NCBI RefSeq assembly: GCF_963678635.1
Contig: NC_087071.1
Span: 28,617,325 to 28,681,324 of the forward strand
DNA: 64,000 nt
DNA from: Symsagittifera roscoffensis
Lineage: Eukaryota; Xenacoelomorpha; Acoela; Convolutidae
Reading direction: 5' to 3'
The notes below the pieces were generated by a model. It searched no databases, had not been told where the DNA came from, and was given only the letters and a program-made list of their open reading frames with translations. The position numbers were made by a program, and so were the translations under genes. Below are positions 1-11,035 of this stretch, piece after piece. The stretch's first letter is position 1, and each line of letters begins with the position of its first letter.

Positions 1-479
1 TCAATTATAAATTAAATGAAAATCAAACAGTCCTACGCTGATTTGTTTGTTTTCATGAAATTCGGAAATTTAATTTTCAATATTCAAAATTGGTATGAAA
101 ATGTTGTACACTTTTTTCTGCTTCTAAAATTGCAACCTTCTCAATCATTCAAAAAAACTTTAACAAGCCAAACAAACGTGTTCATTTAGTTTTTGCGGAC
201 TTTTGTTTTGTTTTTATTTTATATGAAAACTGCAAATTTGATAGAAGTTGTTTTTTTTTGTCGGTCCGACTTTCAGTTTTTGGTTTAATTCAACTCGTTG
301 GACTCATGGAAGGTCAATAACATTCTCAAGTATCACAATTGTAATAAGCGGGAAGATTGGAGCCCATTTTTTTCAAATAAATTAGTCCATATAATTTTTC
401 GAAATTGGTTTAACGTTTTCGAAATTTCAATCGAAGGAAATTTTGATTTTCAAGTTTTTGTTCCGACCATTGAAATTAG
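1..479. other. AT-rich sequence, no gene seen
   Basis: Low-complexity A/T-rich sequence with poly-T runs. A short open frame lies at 298-603, but its composition is that of random AT-rich DNA and it runs into a dispersed repeat. No splice-site-bounded coding segment was recognised. Confidence 0.5.
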
Positions 480-985
480 GAAGGAACTTTGGATACGGGC
501 CTCTTTTTCATTTTTTTTTGTTTTCCACGCAAAATCAGCTACCACAATTAATCATCGGACAAAATTTTCACGGTGTAGAGAAAAACCGGAAAGAAAATTT
601 TGATTTTTAGTCTAATTTTGAGCTAATTAGTAAGATAGTTAATAATTGCAAAAGCTTATTTAAGATTAATTTAAGCTGTGAAAACTTAGGAGTCAAAAAC
701 TTGAAAACTCAAAAAAAAATTGAAAAAAAAAACTCAAAAAAAAATTCGAAAAAATCTAGTCGTTTTCTAGTCATTTTTCTTCAAAAACTGTTTTCCAATT
801 CATTTATTTTACTATGACTCTCAAATATGCCTAAGTTTTATTATTTCCTGGAGATTTTTTCATCACAACATGCAGAAAAAGACGACACTAATTTAGGAAA
901 ACTTTTATATATTTTTTTAAGACTGTGTTCGGAACATTATGTGCTATTTGCCCAGTAACCGGCTATCCTTGTTTTTAGATGTCTT
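480..985 (+). repeat. Dispersed repeat family, copy 1
   Basis: This stretch resembles 27865-28385 on the same strand and, at its right end, 12485-12610 on the opposite strand. Shared landmarks are a T-rich run followed by a CAAAATCAG-type word and ACCACAA near 535, and GTTCGGAA...CAGTAACCGGCTATCCTTG near 928-978. Shorter pieces of the same left part occur in the TRIM-gene intron (19720-19790), near 21640-21770 and near 29540. It is an old non-autonomous repeat. No coding capacity is seen and its class is unknown. Confidence 0.5.
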
Positions 986-1628
986 TGATTGTCGTTTTTC
1001 ATTCAAAGATTCATTCTTGAAAGCAGAAAAAAATATTTAAAAATTAAAGCTTCTTTTTTTCAGACCCAGAGATGAAGCAAAAACTGACCAACCAACACAT
1101 TCAACTTACGACAATATATACTTTGACAATCAACCCAATTTGTATGAGTGAGTACCTTTCATATTTGACTCGAATTTTTCAATTTGTTGAATTTTGTCCA
1201 TTCTGGTTATCATCAAATTTTTTTTTATTTCAAGTATTTACATATATTCTCAAGCAGCCTAAGGGAGCGTGATCGTGCTTCCTGTAGGAATCCTTTATTT
1301 TTAAGTAAAAATTTGACATTATGGGTCCTCAAACTTCACAAGAGCTCGGCGATTGGGTTTTAACAGATAAAAGGTCTCAGACTTCGTAAAAATGACTCTT
1401 TTTAAAGCCTGCTTTTAAACGTTTGCTTTTAAGATCCATTTGATTTTACATTAGTTGCTAATTTTTATCTTTCGAAAAAATATACGCTTTTTGGTGGTTA
1501 GAATGAAGTAATGAAAAAATAAAGGAGTCAATTTTGGAAGCGCTGCTCAACTATTGGTATTAGCAAGTTAGTTCCTTTAATCATGCACGGGTAATTAATG
1601 AAAATTATCGTGAAAGTGCTTTTCACAG
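986..1628. other. AT-rich sequence, no gene seen
   Basis: Short open frames such as 1072-1272 have no recognisable domain and no convincing splice context. Nothing else is supported. Confidence 0.4.
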
Positions 1629-1629
1629 A

Positions 1630-2780
1630 GTGCGGGTGCCCAACCCGCACTGAAGTTTCTCGGATAAAAATACATTATATTGAAAAAATATTGCGGAAAA
1701 TGTTACCATTATAATTGATTATGTGTAACCAATTTAAGCAACATTTTCTGTTATAATCGAAAGAAAATAGATTATTTGCATCAAGAATACATTGCCTTGT
1801 AATTCCGCTAAAATAAATTTTTATCTCCACATAATCTCAATAATCGCAGCAAAAACCATTGCTATCGCCATAAAATTGCAGTAAAATCTAAGACCCAAAA
1901 CATCAATTATGTTGTCAAAAAAATGGATTTTAATGTCTGAAAAACTGACTTTTTCTCTTCTTTTCTCATTTTTAGAACTAAATTCGATTATTTTTGCAAA
2001 ATATTGCAAATTTTGCGGGAATGCTTCAACGTCATCCCTTCGACCCCTCAAGCTTTTTACCTCCCCCCTCACTGAAGGGGTAGGGTAAACTGGGGGGGGG
2101 GGGGTATGTAAACTGGGGAGGGGGAGCATAACCGGGGGGATGGGGTGGGGTTGTAAATTGCTAAACTGGGGGGAGGGTAAATAGTAGGAGGGGCGTAAAC
2201 TGGGGGGGGGGATGAGGTAATAAACTGGTGGGGAGGGGAGTTTGTGGTAAAAAAAACAGTAAAATGAAGTGTTAAACTGCGATGAACTTAAAAACAGAGA
2301 CCAAAAAGTATTGAAATTTTGTTCTGAAATGTAACATTTTATGAAACGTAATACGTAGCAACTGCGCTAAACAGGAAATAAGATAACTTTAAATAAATTG
2401 TAAATTTCATGAAAAAGCCCTCGAAAAAACCATTATAATCGATTAAAATCGATTATAATGGACTATATTGGCAAAAGAATATTAGGATTATAACCCATTT
2501 TTAATGGATTATAATCGATTATTTTGTCATTTTATTGCGGACCATATTATGACAATATAATCGATTATGGTCCATGGGCGCTCGGTGCGGGAATCTATTA
2601 TAATCTATTATAATTCCAATATAGTCGACATAAAATTAAAGTTTTTTTAAGGGATTTTTTTCTCCATATAATCGATTATTTCACTCTGCGACCACAAAAT
2701 CACCAGATAATTGATTATTAAAAGAACAATTTTTTATTCGACCACAAAATTGCCAGATAATAGATAATAATCGGAGAAAC
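1630..2780. mobile_element. Palindromic ATAATCGATTATAATGG-rich element, copy 1
   Basis: The segment is filled with direct and inverted copies of words such as ATAATCGATTATAATGG. It ends near 2571-2591 in CCATGGGCGCTCGGTGCGGG, whose reverse complement starts copy 2 at 14447. The left side begins near a GTGCGGG/CCCGCAC hairpin at 1630-1650. The interior carries a G-tract block and a segment (about 2250-2390) closely related to 23680-23820 of copy 3. More ATAATCGATTAT words continue to about 2775. No coding frame is present, so it is best read as a non-autonomous inverted-repeat element; its superfamily is unknown. Confidence 0.6.
2086..2240 (+). repeat. TAAACTGGGGGG minisatellite, G-tract block
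   Basis: Irregular tandem copies of (G)TAAACTGGGG(n) with G runs of 4 to about 12. Four or more close G-runs give potential for G-quadruplex formation. The block lies inside the palindromic element, and a shorter version occurs at about 23640-23680 in copy 3, so it belongs to the element. Confidence 0.7.
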
Positions 2781-3015
2781 TTCTGGACAAACTTTTTTGA
2801 TGAAAACAATTAATTTTTAGCTGCAAAAAATACCCCGAAATTGCCATTGTCGAAAAAAAACTGCACAAGAAAACTCCGTATAATGAATAGAAATTATCAA
2901 ATAAGAAATGAAAACTGTTCAAAAGAGTTGAATTATGATTAAAGAGACTAGAAAATAGAAGAAAATGGCCGTGTAGGTAAATATTCGATTGACAGTTTGT
3001 GGGAAGAAATATTCA

Positions 3016-4153
3016 GGCTCCACAATTCAACAAAACCTCTCGCATTTTAATCTTGAACAGAATGTTGGTCAGATTTGTTGATAAAATGAAAACAGAGATG
3101 AGCTCCAAATCTCAATTCAAAGAATAATTGTAGATCTCTTCTGTTGAAAAAACATGTAGTTTTCGTTTTTTTTTCAAATAAATTTTCATACCACTAGCAA
3201 TTTTTTCTAGTTTGTTTTTATATTGAAGGGAACCAACAGCAAACTATGATGAAGCAGTGTGCCTTGAGACTTCCTTCAATAACAGACAAGAAGAAGGCGA
3301 AGAAAAGGAAGGAAAAAACGGCGAAGAAAAAGAAGGAAACGAGGAAGAAAGCGTTGAAGGAGAAAAAGAAGAAGAAAAAGAAGTAAAAGAAGATTAGCAA
3401 CGTAGAGATGAGAAAAAAGATGAAATACAAAAATCAAAATTTTGAATTGAAAAGTCACCGACTATACATCAACAGATTTAACTCAAATACATTCAACTTG
3501 ATAATTTCTTAACACTATGTATTATTAACAACAAGAACTAGAAAAAAATAAATTTGCTCAATCCAAACAAACTTTCTTATGGCTTATGATTCCCATCGGT
3601 TCACTTATCCTAAACAAATATTCATGCCCGGATATTTTTTTATTATGACCAAAATTGATCTTTACAAGCGGCAAGAAAAGTGGAAATTCGAAACTGTAAT
3701 TGCAGCATGTTTTTCAATGGCGCAAATATTCGTTTCCAGTTGAAAACACAAGAGTAAATTTAGAAGAACAGTTGCAATTTATTCAAGCCTTGCAAATTTG
3801 AAATAGTTGAAGTTATTTAACTAAACGAATCGGTTTACAAAAAATTACAATGGTAAAACGTTTCTGATTTTTCATAGACCAAATCGGATCGCTATAAGTT
3901 AATTATTCGATGCAAGCTTTTAACGCGATAAAAGTTTGCAAGTATTTCAAATTGTTATATAGACCGAGGTAGTTTGCGTAAAAATTTAGTTTTTAAATTC
4001 AAGTTCTTCAAGCTATGAAAACTTTTAAGTTATTTCAAAGCCCGAAAATGTTTGCAAAAATTTAAATTTTTCTATGCACGAAATTCAAGCGAAGGAAAAT
4101 TGAAAATTCAGATCTCGGTTTAGAGACGGAACTGGCTAGCAAAATTTTTTATA
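3016..4153 (+). repeat. 1.14-kb tandem duplication, unit 1
   Basis: The unit starts with GGCTCCACAATTCAAC and is repeated with an offset of 1138 bp at 4154. Both units contain the same order of landmarks: an AAACCTCTCGCATTTTAATC block, a purine-rich AAG/GAA tract (about 3285-3400), a CTTATGGCTTATG...CCCATCGGTTCACTTATCCT block and a TGGCTAGCAAA end. The purine tract can be read as Lys/Arg/Glu-rich peptide but is low complexity, with no domain. No gene is claimed. Confidence 0.75.
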
Positions 4154-5312
4154 GGCTCCACAATTCAACTAAACCTCTCGCATTTTAATCTGGAACGGAG
4201 TCTTGGTCAGATTTGTTGATAAATTGAAAACTGAGACCAGCTCCAGATCTCAATTCAAAGAAAAATTGTAGATTTTTTTGTTGAAAAAACATGTAGTTTT
4301 CGTTTTTTTTTTAAAAATTTCATGCAACTTTTTCTAGTTTATTTCTAAATTGAGGGGAACCAACTGCAAACTTTAAAGCACTGTGCCTCGAGACTTCCTT
4401 CAATAACAGACAAGAAGAAGGCGTAGAAAAAAAAAGGAAAAAACGGCGAACAAAAAAAAGGAAATGAGGAAGAAAGCGCAGAAGGAGAAAAGTAAGAGGA
4501 ACAAGAAGCAGAAGAAGAAAAAGAAGGTTAGCAAAGTAGAGATGAGGAACAAGACAAAATATAAGAATCAAAATTTCGAATTAAAAAGTCCCAGAGTACT
4601 CATCATCAGCTTCATCTCAAATAGATTCAATTTGACAATTTCTTAAAACTATGGATAATTAACTACCGCAATTAGAAAAAAAAGTTAGCTCAATCCAAAC
4701 AAACTCTCTTATGGCTTATGGCTCCCATCGGTTCACTTATCCTTAACAAATTTTCCTGCCCGAATTTTTTTTATTATAACCAAAATTGATTTGTACAAGC
4801 TGCCAGAAAAATGAAAATACGAAACTGTAATTGCACCATGTTTTTGTCAAGAAGTGGAAAGTTTTACTTTGATCAAAATTTAAATTTTTTTTTGCAAATA
4901 TTTTCATTTTCAGTTAAAAACAGAAGAGCACGACTAATGTAGAAATAGAAAAACAGGTGCCACTTGCCAAGCTTTGAAAATTTGAAATACTTGAAGATAA
5001 TTAACTAGTCGAATTGCCTTACAAAGTTGCGAATGGTGAAACTTTTTTCATTCTTCATAGACCAAATCGGATCGCTAGAAGTTAGTTATTTGCTGCAAGT
5101 TTTTAATGCGATAAAATTTAGCATATATTTCAAATTGTAACAAAGACGAGGCAGTTTCCATTAAGAAATAATTTTTTTATTCAAGCTATTCAAGCTTTGA
5201 AATATTTTCAGTTATTTCAAAGCCCGAAATGGTTTGCAAAATTTTAAACGTTTCTATGCACGAAATTCAACCAAAGGAAAATTCACATTTCATTTTGGAG
5301 TCAGAATTGGCT
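4154..5312 (+). repeat. 1.14-kb tandem duplication, unit 2
   Basis: Diverged second unit of the duplication starting at 3016. Many substitutions and small indels separate the units, so the duplication is old. The purine-rich tract is at about 4410-4545. The unit ends in a TTGGCTAGCAAA motif near 5300. Confidence 0.75.
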
Positions 5313-5439
5313 AGCAAATAATTTTGATTTCACCAAACATGGCGGTTGTGACCTCGCTCACTTCAAAACACTGCAATAAATCACAAAAAAAATTGTACCC
5401 AAATTGAATTAATTTTGGAAACTGCGAAAAAAAGATGTA

Positions 5440-5659
5440 CTAAATTGAATTAATTCGGAAACTGAACTCTATCTTCTGAGATTCTGACAGGCGACCACGG
5501 AGAAACCCAACTGCGCAGTAGACTTTGCCAAACATGTGTAGTTCCACCATATCTACAGGCGCTCTGGAATGCGCACGAGGGATGGTCATTTTTCCTGGCA
5601 ATGGTAAGCCTGAGTTCCACTGCAAAAAAATAAGCAATGGTTCGTCGCATTGTTGACAT
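5440..5659 (-). pseudogene. BEL/Pao RNase-H-like fragment
   Basis: Two overlapping short frames. One contains MVELHMFGKVYCAVGFLRG, which resembles the first strand of the RNase H-like part after RT in BEL/Pao Pol. The position downstream of the YMDD motif agrees. The usual Asp of an LHxF-x-D-type strand is not visible. The fragment is short, so the call is moderate. Confidence 0.5.
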
Positions 5660-5979
5660 TTAAGACGTCAAATTTCTTTCAACAGGAGGTGGGCTTGTAC
5701 TGATTAAGGCGAAACAAGACCAATTGGGTCATGCACTGATGACACAAAACTAAACACTGTCTGATATCTTTCTGCAGCTCACGACTTGCACCTCGACTTT
5801 TTACCAGGGAGTTACGAGTAATTCTATAACTTTTTCGTTTTCTTTGTTATTCAGGTTAAACTTCCTTGAGATCTTAGGAAAATTATGGATAAAATTGATC
5901 AATTTAAATCCTCCCTTACTCCCTTACTAAGAATTCATTCTAAATCTTTATTTGGGTTCACGGCTTGTTCAGCATTTGG

Positions 5980-6640
5980 CATGGATTCCAAGTAGTCATC
6001 CATGTAAAACTTTTCGCAGACAGCTGCTTCGGCTTCAGGATAATCGGACTCATTATCTTAAGCTGTCTGCTGCAGAGCGAAATTAGCGCACGTTGGTGAG
6101 TCATGTCCTCCGAATATTTGAAGAGTGTATTGATATACCATCACTTCTGTTGATGGTTCTTCCGGCCACAGAAAAGGCAGAGATGGTTGCTCTTCGGGAA
6201 GAGTTCCGACTTGGAGAAACTTTTCCTCGATGTCTGCGGATATAACAAATTTATGTTGAAGGAAACGCAGTAGGAAAAACTGCAAGCCTTGCAACAAATG
6301 TGTACCGACAAGAAGCGATTTGTTGAGTGAAAACCGATGAAACTTGGAAGCTCCATTTAACCTTTTTCGGACCTTTCCGGATTTGTTTGGGTTGGTGACT
6401 GGGTGGTGCGGTAAGTGCCACTCACGGTTACGGCTCGTTTTTTTGGTCATGCGGCTTGACTTGAATGAAATAACCAATTTCCAGGGCTTCAGATACCTTT
6501 TTCTGATAATGGAGGCGCAGACAATTGTCTTTATTTTAGTGCTCATCCAATGACTTCAGCTGAACAAGTGCGGAGAAAGAATTGTTCGACAAATTCACAT
6601 TATGATCTGCCCGAAGCATTCCGACTGAATAACGGAATAA
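5980..6640 (-). pseudogene. BEL/Pao reverse transcriptase fragment
   Basis: The frame 6546-6058 carries the RT fingers/palm signature: a W-x-LPHHPVTNPNKSGKVR segment, the ADIEEKFLQV region with the first catalytic Asp, an SLPFLW segment and a DSPTCANFALQ segment. After a stop near 6058, a different frame gives YMDDYLES at 5989-6006, the catalytic double-Asp motif. Another fragment just upstream (about 6550-6640) resembles the linker before RT. The parts are in the correct order but not in one frame, so no functional enzyme is encoded. Confidence 0.85.
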
Positions 6641-7022
6641 CGGAAACCAGCACGTTTGGTAGAGCTTTCAAGAATGCTAGAGGCTCTTTTACTGGCTGAT
6701 GATCTGACATCAACGGTTTTGTGTGTTTCAATGACTCCATTTCATACCATGATTTGACTTGATCGACAAGATACATCCCTGATGTTACATTTGACGAAAG
6801 TGGAGACTAAACCAGATAAAGACTAAACCAAATTATCACTCAAACCCCAAACAATGGGTACACAGACGGCTAGAGGCGATTTTTTCCCGGCTATGAAAAT
6901 TTTTCAAAGGTCTGACAAAAAACTAAAATTCTTACCCTGGGATTAGCTCTACATCTGAATATCTTAAGACTGACGGAGTTACGGTCTGGATGTACGGGTA
7001 CGTTTCTTGAAGCGAAGCCACA

Positions 7023-7766
7023 TCAACTGTTCAGACCCAATTTTGAGGGTTTCTTGAATAAAAAGTGAAACTTCAAAAGCAGTTTTGGATTAGATGTTTC
7101 TGAGGAAACTGTGATCTCAGCTTTGTGACTATGATTTACTTCTGTAGTATTGATTCCATTGACTGTTATTTTTAAATCCTTTCCTTCAAGATTGAGGCGT
7201 TTTGCAAGTCTTGACGACCTGCTTGAGTTGCTGCAAGCACTGTCGCACAAAACCAGCGCTTTGGTACTGGTGCCATTGGAATTAACTTCTAACTCTCTCA
7301 TAGGGAGAAATCCCTCATGCGCAGTGAGAAATGCGGAAAATGTGCTCACTTTAGAATGATTTTTCACTTCTGTGGCTGTCTCAGGTGTTTTTTTTTCCAT
7401 GCTGGTATTAGTAGCCAAAATTTTGGCATTGGCTACCCATAGTTCTTGTTCACGAGGAGGAAATACTTTTTTTTTGCCGTGCAGCATCAGATTATGGGTG
7501 CTGCCACAATTAGATTTGGAACGTTTTCTGGCTGTAGGGCATTTTTTTAATTGGTGATTACCCTGGAGGTAAGCAAGACAAAACTTTTTTTGCAGCCGTA
7601 GCTTGGCTCTTTGCGTGGCTGTCTTTCGAAAAATAAGAACTGCTCTCTGTGCGCACATTTGAAGAGAACAGCTTAGTTGCGGACTTGATCTTAGTACCTT
7701 CTTCTGTTCTCGGCTTACCTGATGATGACAACCCATTGAGCTAAAATCAAAGATGGTCGTTATCAA
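7023..7766 (-). pseudogene. BEL/Pao zinc knuckle and aspartic-protease region
   Basis: A 247-residue frame. Its middle holds a Cys/His cluster (FCLAYLQGNHQLKKC, followed by a Cys and His within about 25 residues) that fits the zinc knuckle of BEL/Pao Gag. Further on, LVLCDSACSNSS fits the active-site strand of the DUF1758-type protease, where a D-S/T-A/G motif supplies the catalytic Asp. A conserved NGINTTEV segment follows. In an intact element this protease cuts the polyprotein. Confidence 0.8.
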
Positions 7767-7850
7767 TGTCGTCTGACAACCTGCATAGCATAAGCTTATT
7801 TGATGTCAGGAGGTAATTTTGCGATCGCTTGGCTGAGGATCGACGCGCTC

Positions 7851-8418
7851 TCAAGCTCTGAGTAGAAGAAAAGGGATCTGAATGCTGTCACCAAGCTCCA
7901 TATCGTAGACGCAAAACTTAGTTAGTAGACATAATAGACGCATATTAAGTTGTGGGAAATAGCTTAAATTATGTAAATGAGCGCTCAAAATTGTGGGTGG
8001 TTGATTAAATTTACGCTCAAGAGTTTTAAGAGCATCAGGATACGAGTCACCACAAAATACGAGCTCAGCCGTTTTTGCCTTACCTGTAACCAGGGTTTTC
8101 AAGTAAGTAAGCCTTTTTTTCATCGTTGGTCCAGTGTGCTGAATCTACTACACTCCTGAATTGTCCGAGCCATTCGTGCCACACTAAAGGATCATCATTA
8201 AACTGAGCAAGCTCCCATTCAAGTAACAGGTCTTTCCTGTTCATGGAAAAAATGGCGGCTAAGTCTTCGAGCATTACATGCTTAGATGACGAAGAAGACG
8301 GGTCAGTGGTGTCTGCCGAAACTATTTGTACGGATGTGTAGAAGAGTTGCGGAAGGCTGTTGGAAACCGAGCGGATGTTGTGGCATACTTTGGTAAGCAG
8401 TATAGTATACAGCGCCAC
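7851..8418 (-). pseudogene. BEL/Pao Gag, DUF1759-type region
   Basis: Two overlapping frames (8418-8080 and 8123-7851) together carry the conserved Gag core of BEL/Pao polyproteins. The first has the WELAQFNDDPLVWHEW-type segment and ends near KKAYLLENPG; the second continues with LTYLKTLVTGKA and a DALKTLERKF segment. The overlap shows one frameshift near 8090. This region forms the retroelement particle protein. The break is inactivating. Confidence 0.8.
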
Positions 8419-8688
8419 CGCTTGTGAAGTGCCTTCATGTTTAGCGGCCAGGCGTTTTGCATAATACTGTTATTGTTAGTACAAAAAAAACGACTAGCAG
8501 CTCAAAAAAAAATAAACAATTGTTAGTTTTGTTAGTATAAAAAACGACAAAAAAACGACGGGCACTCAATTTAACATTCTAGGTTAGTTGTTGAAACCAA
8601 AGTAAGCTTATTGTGTGCTCGAAGGAATGAGAGAAGGAACTAGTTGGCTATTCGTATTATTGGAAACGAGTGCATCCGAAATAATTAC

Positions 8689-9009
8689 CTAGTTTGAAGC
8701 AGCAGCTACTTTCACGCCAATCGACGGCCGAATGAAAGACGTACTTTGAGAAACAACATTGTTAACTTCATTATTGGAGCTGTACGGATTGGAACACAGC
8801 GGAACAACAGCCGAGCTAACCACAACTGATGAATTGACCATCGAAGGGCCAGCATTATGGCTTGGATTTTTCAAGGTTACATTTCCAGTCTCCGCTGCTG
8901 TATTTTCTACCCAATCAGCAGTACGCTCGCCGTTCGTTTGCCCCTGATAACTGACTGAGAGCTGGCAAATCAGAATTGCAAATAACGTCATTGCTTTCGG
9001 TGAGGTCAA
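8689..9009 (-). pseudogene. BEL/Pao Gag N-terminal fragment
   Basis: A 106-residue frame rich in Asn, Ser and Val, without a recognised domain by itself. It lies directly upstream, on the same strand, of the DUF1759-type segment, where the variable N-terminal part of a BEL/Pao Gag would be. Its first Met may be arbitrary, since the protein may begin further upstream in the decayed stretch up to about 9240. Assignment rests mainly on position. Confidence 0.4.
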
Positions 9010-9244
9010 CTTAAAATTCAGTTTCTGCTATTTTGGCCTCTGCTAGCTTTTTTTTTGCAATTGAAGTCTCGTTTGTTCTCTACTGATGTGATATTGCAGT
9101 CCCTGTTATTTTCTTAACATTTTTTTCTTATGCTCCAACTGATTTTGCTCCAATTCTAAATCTAAAACTTGATGACAAGCTTCCATTTTCCTTTTCTCGC
9201 ATTCTAGCCTAACTTCCGCTTCTCTCAATCTCAAAGTTGCCTCA

Positions 9245-11035
9245 TTTTGTACTGTACTCAACCACGCCCGAGTTATGTTTTGACCGTGCTTGAGTCATGT
9301 TTCCGACCATAGTCCAGGTGTGTTTCGACCATACCCGAGGTGTGCTCCGACCGTGCTCAACCGTGCTCCACATATGTTTTTGACCGTGCTTTAGTTATAT
9401 TTCCGACCATACCCGAGGCATGTTTCGACCGTGCTTGAGGTAGGTTTTCACAAAGCTCAACCGTGCTCGGGGTACGCTCCAACTTTCGCTCAACCCATAC
9501 TCATCTCGCAGCAATTATGTCTTCGTCGAGCACTGATATGTGCTCGACTTCGAATATCCTAGCATAAAGCGAGCACCTAAATTCAAAATTCATGATGAAT
9601 AAAAAAAATGAATAAATCATTCCGAATTGAATTGAGGCTTGTGATTTGGCTTGGTCTCATTTTGAAAATAAAAAACGCTTGAAGTATCTCTTTGTAATTT
9701 ACGTAGTTTGGACGAAATTAAGATGAAGACAAATGACCAAATAATTGCGCCTCAAAATTACATATATACTAAATTAATTGTCTGTTTGCTACTGTTATAC
9801 AAACTTGCGAGCTTGATTTATGCTTCCGACATACTTGATTTATGTTTCGACCGTGCTCGAGGTACGTTTCGACCGTGCTCGAGATATGCTTCGACCGTAC
9901 TCGACCGCGCTCGAGTTATCCTTTGACAGTGCTTGAGTCATGTTTCCGGCCATACTAGAGGTAAGTTTCGACCATACTCCAGGTGGGTTTCGACCATACC
10001 CGAGGTATATTCCGATCGTGCTCAACCGTGCTTCAGGCATAATTTTGAACCTGCTTTAGTTATGTTTCCGACCATAAACGAGGCATGTTTCGACCGTGCT
10101 TGAGGTAGGTTTTCACAAAGCTCAACCGTGCTCGGGGTACGCTCCAACTTTCGCTCAACCCATACTCATCTCGCAGCAATTATGTCTTCGTCGAGCACTG
10201 ATATGTGCTCGACTTCAAATATCCTAGCATAAAGCGAGCACCTAACTTCAAAAATCATGATGAATAAAAAAATGAATAAATCATTCCAAATTGAATTGAG
10301 GCTTGTGATTTGATTTGGTCTCATTTTGAAAATAAAAAACGCTTGAAGCATCTCTTTGTAATTTACGTAGTTTGGACGAGATTAAGATGAAGAAAAAAGA
10401 CAAAATAATTGCGCCTCAAAATTACATATATACTAGATTAATTGTCTGTTTGCTTCTGTTATACAAACTTGCGTTCTTGATTTATGCTTCTGACATACTT
10501 GATTTATGTATCGACCGTGCTCGAGGTAGGTTTCGACCGTGCTCGAGATATGCATCGACCGTACTCGACCGTGCTCGAGTTATCCTTTGACAGTGCTTGA
10601 GTCATGTTTCCGACCATACTAGAGGTAAGTTTCGACCAATATCCAAGTGGGTTTCGACAATACCCGAGATGTATTCCGACCGTGCTCAACCGTGCTTCAG
10701 GCATAATTTTGAACGTGCTTTAGTTATGTTTCCGACCATAAACGAGGCATGTTTCGACCATGCACGAGGTAGGTTTTGACAAAGCTCGACGACCGTGCGC
10801 GGGGTATATTCTAACTTGCGCTCGCCCCATACTCATCTCGCAGCAATTAGGTTTCCGTCGAGCACTGACATGTGCTCGACTTCGAATGTCGTGGCATAAG
10901 GCGAGCACCTAACCTCAAAAAGCGGCAGATTAAATCATTCCAAATTGAATCGAGGCTTGTGATTGATTTTGTCTTATTATGAAGCTAATATGCGCTTGAA
11001 TAATCTCTTTGTAATTTACGTATTGTGTACCAGAA
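9245..11035 (+). repeat. About 665-bp macrosatellite built of CGACCGTGCTCGAG sub-repeats
   Basis: Three head-to-tail units with a period near 665 bp. Landmarks recur at 9491, 10156 and 10823 (CAACCCATACTCATCTCGCA) and at 9708/10372 (a GACGARATTAAGATGAAG block). Each unit has a field of short sub-repeats built on TTTCGACCGTGCTCGAGGTA, many with the palindrome CTCGAG, then a less repetitive part of about 300 bp. Short open frames inside repeat with the same spacing and are by-products. GC content is higher than around it. Confidence 0.85.

Larger units (their letters stand above)
5440..9240 (-). mobile_element. Decayed BEL/Pao LTR retrotransposon
   Basis: Read on the - strand from about 9240 to 5440, the order is Gag-like N-terminus, DUF1759-type Gag region, zinc knuckle, aspartic-protease region (DUF1758 type), reverse transcriptase and an RNase-H-like tail. 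This is the gag-pol order of BEL/Pao elements. The frame is broken several times (near 8100, 7800, 6550 and 6050), so the copy is dead. Integrase and both LTRs were not recognised; the downstream end is probably truncated and the upstream side abuts the macrosatellite at 9245. Confidence 0.85.

Noticed and set aside
4464-4646. Lys-rich 60-codon frame on the + strand
   Set aside because: It is the purine-rich tract of the 1.14-kb tandem duplication; low complexity, with no domain or splice context.
7150-7557. + strand open frames within the BEL/Pao region
   Set aside because: They are antisense to the zinc-knuckle/protease frame, which has recognisable motifs.
9708-10590. Repeated 72-codon frames at 9708 and 10372
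   Set aside because: They recur with the macrosatellite period and have no domain; by-products of the repeat.
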